Shown: positions 28,617 through 37,963 of the stretch, piece by piece | Layout: each line of letters opens with the position of its first letter | Position numbering within the stretch: position 1 is the stretch's first letter | DNA from: Brevundimonas sp. SORGH_AS_0993 | GTDB lineage: Bacteria > Pseudomonadota > Alphaproteobacteria > Caulobacterales > Caulobacteraceae | NCBI RefSeq assembly: GCF_030818545.1 | Contig: NZ_JAUTAH010000001.1 | Location: forward strand, 2,671,001 to 2,735,000 | Length of the DNA stretch: 64,000 nucleotides | Direction: 5' to 3' | Made by a program: the position numbers and the translations under genes | Notes under the pieces: model-generated | Databases searched by the model: none | Told to the model about the DNA's origin: nothing | Seen by the model: only the letters and a program-made list of their open reading frames with translations

Positions 28617-29960
28617 ATGTCGCGGATTCGAAATCGACTTATGAAGGCTGCGGGGTTGTTTGCGCCGTTGCTGTGTATGGCCGCCGCCGGTGCGGCCCAG
28701 GCGCAGGAGGCCGCGCCGGCCCTTCTGGGGCACCAGAAGGAACTGGTGCTGGACGGCGCCGGAACGTCCTGGCTGGGCGTCTCCACCGCCCTGGTGCTGC
28801 TGATGACCCTGCCGGGCCTGGCGCTGTTCTATGGCGGCATGGTGCGCAAGAAGAACGTCATCGCCACCATCACCCAATCCGTCGGCGTCTTCGCCGTCGT
28901 CACCCTGGTCTGGTTCATCGCCGGATACAGCCTGGCCTTCGGGGCCAATCCGTCGGCGGGGCTGCAGCCCTTCATCGGCGGCCTGGACATGCTGTTCCTG
29001 AACGGCGTGTCGCTGAAGACCGCCAACGGCCTGCTGCCCGGAATCCCCGAGTTCCTGTTCATCTCCTTCCAGATGACCTTCGCCATCATCACCCCGGCCC
29101 TGGTGACGGGCGCCTTCGCCGAGCGGATGAAGTATTCCGCCCTGCTGCTGTTCACCGCCCTGTGGTCGCTGCTGGTCTATGCGCCGATCTGCCACTGGGT
29201 GTGGGGCGGCGGCTTCCTGGGAACGGCCGGCGTGCTGGACTTCGCGGGCGGCGCGGTCGTTCACGTCAACTCGGGCGTGGCGGGTCTGGTCTGCGCCCTC
29301 GTCCTGGGCCGCCGTAAGGGTTACGGCGTCGAGCCGATCAATCCGCACAACCCTGTCCTGACCATGATCGGCGCCTCGCTGCTGCTGGTCGGCTGGATCG
29401 GGTTCAACGCCGGTTCGGCCGGCGCCGCCAACGAACTGATGGGCGTGGCCTTGCTGAACACCATCCTGGCCGCCGCCGCCGCCGCCCTGACCTGGAAGCT
29501 GGTCGAGGTGATCGAGAAGAAGAAGGTCTCGCTGATCGGCATGCTGTCGGGCGTCGTCGCGGGTCTGGTCGCCATCACCCCGGCGGCCGGCTTCGTGGAT
29601 CCCAAGGGCGCCGTGATCATCGGCCTGATCGCCGGTCCGGCCTGCTACGCCTCCTCGGTCTGGATCAAGAAGCTGCTGCGCTACGACGACAGCCTGGATG
29701 CTTTCGGCATCCACGGCGCGGGCGGTCTGATCGGCGCCCTCCTGACCGGCGTGTTCGCCTCCACCGCGATCAACAGCCTGTCGGAAGGCGCCAATGTCGG
29801 CGCCCAGGCGCTGGGGCTGCTGTGGACCATCGTCTACAGCGCCGTCGGCACCTTGATCATCCTGTTCGTGTGCAAGTTCACGACGGGTCTGCGTGTCAGC
29901 GAGGCGGAAGAAGCCGCCGGTCTGGACACCTCGCTGCACGGCGAGGCGCTGGAACACTGA
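28617..29960 (+). CDS. amtB: Ammonium transporter, Amt/AmtB family
   Basis: A 447-residue inner-membrane channel with a signal peptide (residues 1-30, cut after AQA) and about eleven membrane helices. Family motifs: TLPGLALFYGGMVRKKNVI, CHWVWGGGFLG, DFAGGAVVHVNSGVAGLV, and FGIHGAGGLIGALLTGVFAS with the pore histidine. It imports ammonium under nitrogen limitation. In many proteobacteria glnK precedes amtB; no PII gene is visible here. A GC-rich hairpin and the TorF-type porin follow directly. Confidence 0.95.
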   Translation: MSRIRNRLMKAAGLFAPLLCMAAAGAAQAQEAAPALLGHQKELVLDGAGTSWLGVSTALVLLMTLPGLALFYGGMVRKKNVIATITQSVGVFAVVTLVWFIAGYSLAFGANPSAGLQPFIGGLDMLFLNGVSLKTANGLLPGIPEFLFISFQMTFAIITPALVTGAFAERMKYSALLLFTALWSLLVYAPICHWVWGGGFLGTAGVLDFAGGAVVHVNSGVAGLVCALVLGRRKGYGVEPINPHNPVLTMIGASLLLVGWIGFNAGSAGAANELMGVALLNTILAAAAAALTWKLVEVIEKKKVSLIGMLSGVVAGLVAITPAAGFVDPKGAVIIGLIAGPACYASSVWIKKLLRYDDSLDAFGIHGAGGLIGALLTGVFASTAINSLSEGANVGAQALGLLWTIVYSAVGTLIILFVCKFTTGLRVSEAEEAAGLDTSLHGEALEH

Positions 29961-29975
29961 TCACGGACACTGGGC

Positions 29976-30002
29976 GGGCGCGGGCTCCCAAATCCCGCGC
30001 CC
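29976..30002 (+). terminator. Strong hairpin between amtB and the porin gene
   Basis: A perfect nine-base stem GGGCGCGGG / CCCGCGCCC with a nine-base loop, starting 15 bases after the amtB stop. It is followed by CTCTCTCTC rather than a T run, so it may be a weak terminator or an RNA-stabilising element that sets different levels of amtB and downstream message. Confidence 0.45.
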
Positions 30003-30054
30003 CTCTCTCTCGCGCGGCCCCTGGTCGCCAATCAATCAATAACGGGGATAAACA

Positions 30055-30747
30055 ATGAAAAATCAGCTCCTTGGCGCGGCCGCCGCCGCAGCAATGACCC
30101 TCGGTCTGTTCGCCGCTGCGCCCGCTTCGGCCGAAGACCTGAAGCTTTCGGCCAATGTAGGCTTGGTCAGCGATTATGTTTTTCGGGGTTACAGCCAGAC
30201 GAATGAGAATGCCGCACTGCAAGGCGGAGTGGATGCAGCTTACGGTTCTTTTTACGCGGGGACTTGGGCTTCTACCGTTGATTTCGGCGACGACACCGGC
30301 GCCGAGCTAGATGTGTATGGCGGCTACCGCACCGAAGTGGCCGGCTATGCGCTTGATTTCGGCGTGATCGGCTATCTTTATCCGAAAGAACCGTCTGGCG
30401 CGGACTACACTTATGTCGAGTATAAGGCTGCAGCGTCGCGGGCGGTCGGTCTTGCCACCATTGGCGCGGCGGTTTATTATTCGCCCAACTTCTTCGGAAC
30501 GGCGGACAAGGAAGCCGTCTATACTGAAGTGAACGGCTCCTTCTCGCCAATCGAAAAGGTCACCGTCTCTGGCGCTCTCGGGTTCCAGTACCTTGATCAT
30601 AGCGACGATTATTCGACCTGGAACTTGGGCGTAACCTACGCCATCGATCCGGCCGTTGGTTTGGACCTTCGCTATCACGATACAGATGTGAAGGGGGTTC
30701 CCGGCGCCGCAGATCGGGTCGTTGCGGGCGTCAAGTTCGCCTTCTGA
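30055..30747 (+). CDS. TorF-family putative porin (Gcw_chp/PF09694)
   Basis: A 230-residue exported protein. A signal peptide ends at APASA (about residue 26). The mature N-terminus LKLSANVGLVSDYVFRGYSQ is the hallmark of the TorF/Gcw_chp family, followed by alternating beta strands and a final VVAGVKFAF with the C-terminal Phe expected of outer-membrane barrels. Members are often found near nitrogen-transport genes, so a role in outer-membrane passage of nitrogen compounds is plausible but unproved. Codon use is less GC-biased than in amtB. A strong terminator follows. Confidence 0.88.
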   Translation: MKNQLLGAAAAAAMTLGLFAAAPASAEDLKLSANVGLVSDYVFRGYSQTNENAALQGGVDAAYGSFYAGTWASTVDFGDDTGAELDVYGGYRTEVAGYALDFGVIGYLYPKEPSGADYTYVEYKAAASRAVGLATIGAAVYYSPNFFGTADKEAVYTEVNGSFSPIEKVTVSGALGFQYLDHSDDYSTWNLGVTYAIDPAVGLDLRYHDTDVKGVPGAADRVVAGVKFAF

Positions 30748-30767
30748 TTTTCAACTCGTGAAGGAAA

Positions 30768-30798
30768 GGCCCCGGAGAGCGATCTCCGGGGCCTTTTT
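30768..30798. terminator. Bidirectional rho-independent terminator
   Basis: A perfect eleven-base stem GGCCCCGGAGA / TCTCCGGGGCC with a GCGA loop, followed by TTTTT on the plus strand and by a TTTCCTT tract on the minus strand. It separates the convergent porin and glucoamylase genes. Confidence 0.9.
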
Positions 30799-30802
30799 CG
30801 TA

Positions 30803-33175
30803 TCAGCGGGCGTAGCGCGCCTGGACCGGCTCGTAACTGTCCCACACCTTGCCGTCGGCCAGGGACCGCAGCAGTTTCAGGTATTCGGCATGGGTCCAGG
30901 CCAGGGGCGTGGCCGAGTCCGTGTTCTGCCCCAGGGCGTAGTCGCGCGGCGTGGGGTCGCCCACCCCGTCCCAGACCTGTTCGGCCAGCATCAGGCCGTC
31001 GTTGGCGAACCGTTCCATGCCGCGCACATAGGTCTGGCGGATGGCGGCGACGTCGGCGGCGGAAGGCGTGCCGTTCACGCTGGCGCGGGCCAGCTCATAA
31101 TGGCCGCGTTCGCCGGTGAAGAAGGGCCAGACCCGGCCACGCTGGCCGGGGCTCATCTCGCCCCCAACGCCGTAGTTGGCGCCGGTGACGTGGTCCTCGC
31201 CATATCCGTCCACGCCGTAGCGGCGCCAGCCCGGCGTCTTGTCGCCCTCGGGGCCGAAGTCGTAGCGGACGCGATAGAGCGGCTCCAGCGCCTGGTCGTC
31301 ATAGACGGGCAGGGTGGCGACGATGTGGGGATCGTCGGCTTTCCGCACGCCATAGCGCACCAGTTCCAGGAAGCCGCCGTCCACGACCCGATCCTCGGCC
31401 GGCGCGATCTGGCCATTGGCGACGCCGATCGGGGCCTTGTCGTTCGGGTTCTCGTTTTGGGTGACGCGGATGAAGTAGCGCCCATCGCCGAAGTCGCCGT
31501 TGGTGGTGAACATCCGGCCTTCGATCTTGCCGGCGTAGTCGTCGGCGGCGGCCTGATAGCGGGCGGCGTTCGCGACGTCCCCCGATGCGCGCGCCATTTC
31601 GGCGGCGACCGTCAGGCCTGCGACGACGGCGGCGGTGGTGGACGGCGAATAGCCCTGCTGCTCCTCCCAGCGTTCCTGTTGGGTGAAGGGGGGCTTGATC
31701 TCGGCGTCGTTCCACATCAGGCCGACCTTGCCGCCGTCCACCAGGAAGTCGGCCGCCGGCTTCAGCATGGACCGATAGTGGTCGGTCATCTGGGCGTCGG
31801 ACAGCCAGCCCATCTTCCACAGCCGATAGCCCAGCATGATCGGCATGGCCGTCTGGTCCAGCTGGACCGCGACCCATTCCAGCTCGCCGTCCACATGGGT
31901 CTTCTGCAGGAACCAGCCGCCGACGCCGGTGTTGCCCGGCGTGTTCGGCCCGACCTGGACCTGGGGCAGATAGTTGAAGGCCGCCAGCGGCGTCTCCTTG
32001 TCGCCCAACGCGGCCAGCGCCATCGCCACCTGATAGAAGTCGCGCGGCCAGACCGCCTTGTAGCCGGTCGAGGATTTCGACGCATCCACCGTGTCGCCCC
32101 ACGGGTTGGACAGGCTGGCGATCAGGGCGCCGGCATGGGTGCGGTCCTCCTGCACCTTCAGCATCAGGGCCGAGGCATAGGCCAGCTTGCCGCCGTCGGT
32201 CGCCTGCTCGGCGATGCGCGGCAGTTCGGTCAGGGAGGCGACATAGTCCTCCCAGCCGACCCGGTCGCCCTCGCCGTTGAAGCGGGCCAGCACCTCGTCA
32301 AGGCCCGTGGCGAACGATCCGTCCGCCGCCGCGCGGGCCTCGGCCTCGCTGTGGCCGAAGCCGATGACGAAGTCGCGCGTGATCTGGGTGCTTTCGCGCA
32401 TCCGGGGCAGGGCGCCGGTCATCATGGTGTTGCCGCCCTGATCGCCGGTCGAGGCATAGGTCCAGTCCATCTTGCCGTCCTGAAGATCGTTCAGGCCGTC
32501 GGAGGTCCCGACAAAGCCGACGCTGGCCTTTTCGAACGCCTGGCTGGGCTTCAGGACCAGGTGGGTGTCGCCTTCCCAGGCATGGAATCCGTCGCGCGTG
32601 ACCTGGCCGCGATCCTCGACGCCGGTGTTGGCGATGTGCGGCTCCAGCATCAGATAGGGCGTCACCTCGCCCTTCAGCGCCGTGAGGGTGACGCGCAGCA
32701 CCAGGGCGTTGCGGTCCGGGTCGGTGAAGATTTGCTTTTCGATCTGGAAGCGGCCGTTCTTGTCGCGCGTCGTGATGCGATAGGCGGGCGACAGGGGGCG
32801 ACCCTGGGCGTCCACATGCAGATATTCGGTCCGTTCGGTCGTGCCAGGCCCCTCGACCACCAGGCCGTCGGGGGTGACGACGCCGAAGCGCAGCGCCTTG
32901 ATCTGGGCCTCATGGATCAGGCCGTACATGGTCTCGGTCAGGACGCCGTCGGCGATGGAGAACCAGACCTTGGACACCGCGCCGGTCGGGCCGCCGTCGC
33001 GGTACTGGCCGTCGACATAGGCTTCATAGGCGGCGCCGGCGCCGGTCTTGGCTGCGCTGGACCAGACGGGTGGGGCGCCGGGTGCGCCGGGGGCGACGCC
33101 CGATTGGGCGCTTGCGGCGGAAGCGATGGCCAGGCCGGCGGCGCCGGCGAGGCAGAGGGTACGGAAGTGACGCAT
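30803..33175 (-). CDS. Periplasmic glucoamylase (glucan 1,4-alpha-glucosidase), GH15
   Basis: A 790-residue secreted enzyme. A Sec signal (LCLAGAAGLAIASAASAQ) precedes an N-terminal beta-sandwich (about 45-310) typical of bacterial glucoamylases/glucodextranases. The (alpha/alpha)6 catalytic domain (about 320-770) includes SSTGYKAVWPRDFYQVAMAL, FLQKTHVDGELEWVAVQLDQ, EEQQGYSPSTTAAVVAGL and FFTGERGHYELA, with acid/base Glu candidates in the latter two. It would release glucose from the non-reducing ends of maltodextrins. ATG 33175 follows GTGAGGA. It is the last gene of the minus-strand series with the esterase-fold and MFS genes. Confidence 0.9.
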   Translation of the reverse strand: MRHFRTLCLAGAAGLAIASAASAQSGVAPGAPGAPPVWSSAAKTGAGAAYEAYVDGQYRDGGPTGAVSKVWFSIADGVLTETMYGLIHEAQIKALRFGVVTPDGLVVEGPGTTERTEYLHVDAQGRPLSPAYRITTRDKNGRFQIEKQIFTDPDRNALVLRVTLTALKGEVTPYLMLEPHIANTGVEDRGQVTRDGFHAWEGDTHLVLKPSQAFEKASVGFVGTSDGLNDLQDGKMDWTYASTGDQGGNTMMTGALPRMRESTQITRDFVIGFGHSEAEARAAADGSFATGLDEVLARFNGEGDRVGWEDYVASLTELPRIAEQATDGGKLAYASALMLKVQEDRTHAGALIASLSNPWGDTVDASKSSTGYKAVWPRDFYQVAMALAALGDKETPLAAFNYLPQVQVGPNTPGNTGVGGWFLQKTHVDGELEWVAVQLDQTAMPIMLGYRLWKMGWLSDAQMTDHYRSMLKPAADFLVDGGKVGLMWNDAEIKPPFTQQERWEEQQGYSPSTTAAVVAGLTVAAEMARASGDVANAARYQAAADDYAGKIEGRMFTTNGDFGDGRYFIRVTQNENPNDKAPIGVANGQIAPAEDRVVDGGFLELVRYGVRKADDPHIVATLPVYDDQALEPLYRVRYDFGPEGDKTPGWRRYGVDGYGEDHVTGANYGVGGEMSPGQRGRVWPFFTGERGHYELARASVNGTPSAADVAAIRQTYVRGMERFANDGLMLAEQVWDGVGDPTPRDYALGQNTDSATPLAWTHAEYLKLLRSLADGKVWDSYEPVQARYAR

Positions 33176-33183
33176 TGTGGTCC

Positions 33184-34125
33184 TCACGGGTTGCGCGTGG
33201 GGGCGGGGGAAAGAAGGAAGGTCAGGGGAACGTCCAGACGCTGGTTCCAGGACGCCTCGTTGTGCTGGGCGCCGGGGAAGACCAGGCTGCGGAAGGCGTC
33301 AGGGCCATAGCCGCGCGCGCGGAAGGTCTGATCCACCTGGGTCTGGAAGGCGGCATAGAACTGATCCAGCGTCTCGTCGCCCCGGTCGAAATAGAAGCGG
33401 TGCGCGCCGGGCGCGGGCAGGCCGCGTTCGATCACGCCGGTCCAGGCCGCGACCAGCCGTGCGCGCCAGGCGTCCAGCGCCGCGCCCGCCTCCAGCCCTT
33501 CGACCTTCAGCGGCCAATGGGTCGACAGACAGGCGGCGGCGGAAAAGACGTCCGGCCGCTTCATCACCGCATGGAGGGAGATCAGCCCGCCCATGCTGGA
33601 GCCGGCGATCATCGTGTCCTGAGGTCCGGTCAGGGTGCGATAGGCGCCGTCGATGAAGGGCTTCAGCTCTTCGGTCAGAAACCGCAGATAGCCGTCTGAC
33701 AAGGACGGGCCGCCATAGATGGACTGGACCTCGTCGCGCATATCGGCGGGCAGGGCGGCGATGAGGTCGGCGGGGACATATTCCCGCAGCCGCAGATCGG
33801 TGTTCCATACGCCGACGACGATGGGGGCGCGCACCTGACCGCCCGCGATCAGCCGCGTCAGATGCTCGTCCACGCCCCATTCGCCGAAGTTGGCCGTGGC
33901 CGCATCGAACAGGTTCTGGCCGTCGTGCATGTAAAGGACGGGATAGGTCTCGCCCGACGCCTCGTATCCCGGCGGCAGCCAGACCGAGACGTTGCGCGTC
34001 TTCACCTGGGCCGATGCGACGCCTTGATGCAGGATCAGCCGCCCGCCCGCGACAGTCCCCTCCGCGCGTGCTGAGCCGGCGAAGGGCAGGGCGGCCATGA
34101 GGGCCAGCAGACCGCGCCGGTTCAT
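33184..34125 (-). CDS. Exported alpha/beta hydrolase, esterase D/Fes family (PF00756)
   Basis: A 313-residue protein. The N-terminus MNRRGLLALMAALPFAGSARA has a twin-arginine look, so Tat export is possible. The alpha/beta-hydrolase core has YPVLYMHDGQNLFDA, the nucleophile elbow IAGSSMGGLISLHAVM (GxSxG), and a C-terminal His in FPGAQHNEASWN. Relatives in carbohydrate clusters deacylate sugars or act as feruloyl-type esterases; the exact substrate is unknown. It overlaps the upstream MFS stop (ATGA) and ends 9 bases before glucoamylase, so it is firmly in the same operon. Confidence 0.85.
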   Translation of the reverse strand: MNRRGLLALMAALPFAGSARAEGTVAGGRLILHQGVASAQVKTRNVSVWLPPGYEASGETYPVLYMHDGQNLFDAATANFGEWGVDEHLTRLIAGGQVRAPIVVGVWNTDLRLREYVPADLIAALPADMRDEVQSIYGGPSLSDGYLRFLTEELKPFIDGAYRTLTGPQDTMIAGSSMGGLISLHAVMKRPDVFSAAACLSTHWPLKVEGLEAGAALDAWRARLVAAWTGVIERGLPAPGAHRFYFDRGDETLDQFYAAFQTQVDQTFRARGYGPDAFRSLVFPGAQHNEASWNQRLDVPLTFLLSPAPTRNP

Positions 34126-35645
34126 CCGCGATGCTCCTTGACCCTCAGCGCGCTGGCGGCGGCCAGGACGAAGGAGACGGCGCCCAGCACCAGGGCCCAG
34201 ATCGCCTGGCCGTCGAACAGGGTCTTCAAAATCAGGCCCAGGACGGTGGCGGCCAGCAGCTGGGGCACCACGATGAAGATGTTGAAGACGCCCATATAGA
34301 CGCCCATCTTCCGGTCCGGCACCGCCGCCGACAGGATGGCGTAGGGCATGGAGACGATCGACGCCCAGGCGAAGCCGACGCCGATCATCGGCACCCACAG
34401 CAGGCCCGGCTCGCGGATGGCGAAGACGCCGAACAGACCGGCCGCCCCCAGCAGCAGCATCAGCGCGTGGGTCGCCTTGCGCCCGATCCGCTTCGCCAGA
34501 ACCGGCAGGGTGAAGGCCGCCAGGGCCGCAACCCCGTTATAGACCCCGAACAGCACCCCCACCCAGTCGGCGCCCGTCGCATAGGCGGCCGAGGTCGTGT
34601 CGCTCGTGCCGTAATGCACGCGGGTCACGGCGGCGGTGGTGTAGATCCACATGGCGAACAGGGCGAACCAGCTGAAGAACTGAACGACCGCCAGGCCGCG
34701 CATCGTCTCGGGCATGCGGAAGATGTCGTTCAGGATCTCGGTCGCGGCGTTGACCATGCCCCGGCGCTGCATCATGCCGACGGCGATCATCAAAAGGCCG
34801 AACCCCACCAGGAACCCGCCCAGGATCAGAAGCTCCTTCTCAAGGTTCAGGAGCGTGATCAGGCCCAGGGCCAGCAGACCGACGACGCCGCAGGCAAGGC
34901 CAGAGCCCAGCCAGCCCTGAACCGATCGGGCAGGCGGTTCCGGCGTGTCGTCGGCGACCGCGGCGCCGGTTCCGGCGCGTTCGAAGGCGGCGATCTGTTC
35001 GGGGCTGTATTCCCTGGTCGACAGCACGGTCCACAGCACGGCCGAAAACAGGCCGGCGGCGCCGACGTAGAAGGCGATCTTGACCGACAGGGGCACGACG
35101 CCCGCCTCGGCGGTCGAGGCGATGTGGAAGACGTTGGACAGCAGCCACGGCAGGACCGAGGCGAACACCGCCCCCGCGCCGATGAAGAAGCTCTGCATCG
35201 CATAGCCGGCGGTGCGCTGCTCCTCCGGCAGATTGTCGCCGACGAAGGCGCGGAACGGCTCCATGGTGATGTTGATCGAGGCGTCCATGATCCACAGCAT
35301 GGCCGCGGCGAACCACAGCGACGGGCTGTTGGGCATGGCGATCAGGGCCAGGGTCGTCAGGATCGCCCCGACGAGGAAATAGGGTCGCCGCCGCCCGAAC
35401 CGCGTCCAGGTCCGGTCGCTGAAATGGCCGATGATCGGCTGGACCAGCAGACCCGTCAGCGGCGCCGCGATCCACAGGATGGCCAGCGTATCGACCTCGG
35501 CACCCAGGGTCTGGAAGATGCGGCTGGTGTTGGCGTTCTGCAGACCGAAGCCGATCTGGATGCCGAAGAAGCCGACGCACATGTTCCAGATCGCCAGGCC
35601 GGACAGGCGCGGGCGGTGGGCGAGAAGGGGTGTTGCGCTACTCAT
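34122..35645 (-). CDS. MFS sugar transporter, SLC45/GPH-like (probable maltose permease)
   Basis: A 507-residue inner-membrane protein with about twelve helices. The motif WIAAPLTGLLVQPIIGHFSD followed by RTWTRFGRRRPYFLVGAIL, and the loop DASINITMEPFRAFVGDNLP, are typical of the sucrose/maltose proton symporter branch (SLC45-like). In Caulobacter and Xanthomonas mal loci such a gene is the predicted maltose importer; that substrate is inference from context. Position: after GH97 and a palindromic repeat, before the esterase-fold gene. Confidence 0.85.
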   Translation of the reverse strand: MSSATPLLAHRPRLSGLAIWNMCVGFFGIQIGFGLQNANTSRIFQTLGAEVDTLAILWIAAPLTGLLVQPIIGHFSDRTWTRFGRRRPYFLVGAILTTLALIAMPNSPSLWFAAAMLWIMDASINITMEPFRAFVGDNLPEEQRTAGYAMQSFFIGAGAVFASVLPWLLSNVFHIASTAEAGVVPLSVKIAFYVGAAGLFSAVLWTVLSTREYSPEQIAAFERAGTGAAVADDTPEPPARSVQGWLGSGLACGVVGLLALGLITLLNLEKELLILGGFLVGFGLLMIAVGMMQRRGMVNAATEILNDIFRMPETMRGLAVVQFFSWFALFAMWIYTTAAVTRVHYGTSDTTSAAYATGADWVGVLFGVYNGVAALAAFTLPVLAKRIGRKATHALMLLLGAAGLFGVFAIREPGLLWVPMIGVGFAWASIVSMPYAILSAAVPDRKMGVYMGVFNIFIVVPQLLAATVLGLILKTLFDGQAIWALVLGAVSFVLAAASALRVKEHRG

Positions 35646-35658
35646 GCGCGTTTCCCGT

Positions 35659-35781
35659 CGTCATTCCGGGGCGGGCGCGGCCCGAACCCGGAAGCCAGGA
35701 GAGCATCACCGCTCCATCCCCGTCATCGAGACCAATCCCCTGGGTTCCGGGTTCTTCGCTGCGCGACGCCCCGGAATGACG
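35659..35781. repeat. Inverted-repeat element with CGTCATTCCGGGGCG ends
   Basis: A 123-base element bounded by perfect 15-base inverted ends (35659-35673 and 35767-35781). It contains an inner inverted pair, CCGAACCCGGAA with TTCCGGGTTC. This is a typical dispersed intergenic palindromic element of alphaproteobacteria. It lies between GH97 and the MFS gene within the same transcription direction and may form an mRNA hairpin that uncouples them. Confidence 0.8.
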
Positions 35782-35795
35782 AAAAGCGTTGCCGC

Positions 35796-37860
35796 TCATT
35801 TCCGACGACGCCCGACCGGCACGAACCGGATCGCCTGGCCGCCGCCGGGCGCCAGCGCCAGGGTCAGGGTGTCGGCCGATGTCACTTCGCTCTGCTCGAT
35901 GACGATGTCCTCGCGCTTGCCCTTGTAGTCGGCGTCCGGGCCGTCACGATAGATTTCGGCGCGGTAGCGGCGGCCGGCGTCCAGGAAGTCCAGGTCGGCG
36001 GTCAGGACGCGCGGGTTCTCGTCGGTGATGGCGCCCAGGGCCCAGATGTCCGACCCGCGTTCCTTGCGGGCGATCACGACGTAGTCGCCCAGTTCGGCGG
36101 CCAGGGTGCGGCTCTCTTCCCAGTCGACCGGCACGTCCTTGATGAACTGGAACGGACCGGGATTGGCCTCGTAGTTGACCAGCAGATCAGCCGCCATCTG
36201 GATCGGGCTGTAGATGACGACATAGAGGGCCAGCTGCTTGGCCCAGGTCGTCTGCACCCCGCCGGGACTGCGCGTCTCCATGCCGAAGATGCCGGGCGTG
36301 TAGTCCATCGGTCCGGCCAGCAGGCGGGTGAAGACCAGGTTCGGCTCATGCTCGGGCGGATTGCCGGGATTGCCCCAGGCCGAATACTCCATGCCGCGCT
36401 GACCCTCGCGGCTGATGATGTTGGGATAGGTCCGGCGCAGGCCGGTGTCCTTGAACGGTTCATGGGCGTTGATCGCCACCTTGTGACGGGCGCCGGCCTC
36501 CACCACCCGCATATGGTGCTGGGCCATCGCCTGGCTTTCGTGCCAGGCCATGACCATCCGTCCGTCCGGCCCGGCGACGCGCGCGCCCTGGGCGTCGGCG
36601 ACATAGCCGGTCTTCACCGAATGGACGCCCAGCCGCTCATAAAGCGCCATGGCCGGTTCAAGCTGTTGCTCGTAGTGGAAGGCGTTGCCGCCGGTTTCGT
36701 GGTGGCCGATCAACTGCACGCCCTTGGCGCGGGCGTGGGCGCAGACCGCCTCGATGTCGAAATCGGGATAGGCCTCGGTGAAGCTGAAGTCCGCGCCGTT
36801 GGCGAACCACTGGCCGTCCCAGCCCTTGTTCCAGCCCTCCACCAACACCCCGCCCAGGCCGTGCCTGGCCGCGAAGTCGATGTGCTTGATCGCATTCTCG
36901 GTGGTTGCGCCGTGCTTGGGACCGGAGTTCCAGGTCTTCAGGTCCAGGTGCATCTCCCACCAGACGCCGACGTATTTCATCGGCTTGAACCAGCTGACGT
37001 CGCCCAGCCGCGTTCGGTTCGTTCAGGTTCAGGATCAGGCTGGAATCGATCAGACCCGCCCCGGTGTCGGCGATCTGCAGCGTGCGCCACGGGGTGTTGA
37101 ACGGCGCCTGACGCACCACCGCCGCATTGGTCAGGCCGGGCGTCAGCTGGGCGCGGAAGCGCGTTCCCTCCGACCGACGCAGGTTCATTCCGGCGTAGTC
37201 GATGCAGGCGGCCTCGTGGATCGAGACGTGCAGGCCGGACCGGCCCTTGACCGTCATCGGGGTCTGGGCGCTGCCGACCGCGTCGATGGGGGTGCGGTCG
37301 TAGAGATATTCCTCGCGGTTCCACTCCCAGGCCGGGCACCACAGGGCCTCGCCGTTCTCGGCCAGGTTGAACTCGGTGATCTCCGAGCCGATGCGGACGG
37401 TCTTCAGTGCGGGCTGGTCCGGGAATTCGTAACGGAAGCCCAGGCCGTCGTCATACAGGCGGAACACCACGTCCACGCGGCGCTGGAGACCGCCCGTCTC
37501 GGCATAGGTCACGCGCCATTCGTTGTAGTGGTTGCGGATGAAGCGGCGCTCGCCCCACGGCTGCTCCCAGGTCTCATCCACCGTGACGGGCTGGCCGGCG
37601 GTGAGGGCCAGGCCGCGCTCGATGGCCGGGGCGTCGGTCAGGAGGAAGCCCAGCTTGGACGGCGCCACCACGACCCGGCCCTGACGCAGCACCGAATACA
37701 TCGGCCGCCCGTCGTTGTCGGTGAAGGCCTCGACCGTCAGGACGCCGCCGGGCGAACTGGCGCGCGCATGGGCGGGCGAGGTCTGGGCGCGAACGCCCGT
37801 GGCGCCCAGCGCCAACAGGGACACGCCGCCGAGGGCCAGGAAGGATCTGCGCTGCATCAT
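35796..37860 (-). pseudogene. GH97 alpha-glucosidase (SusB-like), frameshifted
   Basis: Two frames give one complete GH97 protein. The 5' frame (from ATG 37860) has a Tat-like signal (QRRSFLALGGVSLLALGATG) and the GH97 N-terminal beta domain, up to LILNLNEPN. The 3' frame resumes with WFKPMKYVGVWWEMHLDL and carries the catalytic barrel (VLVEGWNKGWDGQWF, HHETGGNAFHYE, NAHEPFKDTG) and C-terminal domain. The junction near 37011 shows one extra base (observed AACGCGGCTGGGC on the coding strand, expected AACCGGCTGGGC-type). Without it the product would be about 688 residues, the family norm. A real inactivation or a sequencing error. Confidence 0.85.
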
Positions 37861-37915
37861 GGACACTCCGTTACGCCGCCTCTTGCCAACCGCCGCGAAC
37901 GGTGGCTGAAATATT

Positions 37916-37931
37916 TGCAGAAAAGTTTGCA
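37916..37931. promoter_or_regulatory. Candidate LacI-family operator between GH97 and the regulator
   Basis: TGCAGAAAAGTTTGCA, two TGCA half-sites in the 103-base divergent region of GH97 and the LacI-type gene. Similar TGCA dyads occur at 42480-42515 and 42664-42677 upstream of the amylase and the TonB receptor. Assignment as the MalR-type operator is inference from these shared positions. Confidence 0.45.
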
Positions 37932-37963
37932 GCTTCACCATGCTGCTGTGAGGACCCGCGACC

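Noticed and set aside
30722..33310. 862-codon plus-strand frame opposite the glucoamylase
   Set aside because: Antisense to a well-supported GH15 enzyme with signal peptide and catalytic motifs; no family seen.
34131..37100. 989-codon plus-strand frame opposite the MFS and GH97 genes
   Set aside because: Crosses a palindromic repeat and two genes; composition is that of an antisense shadow.
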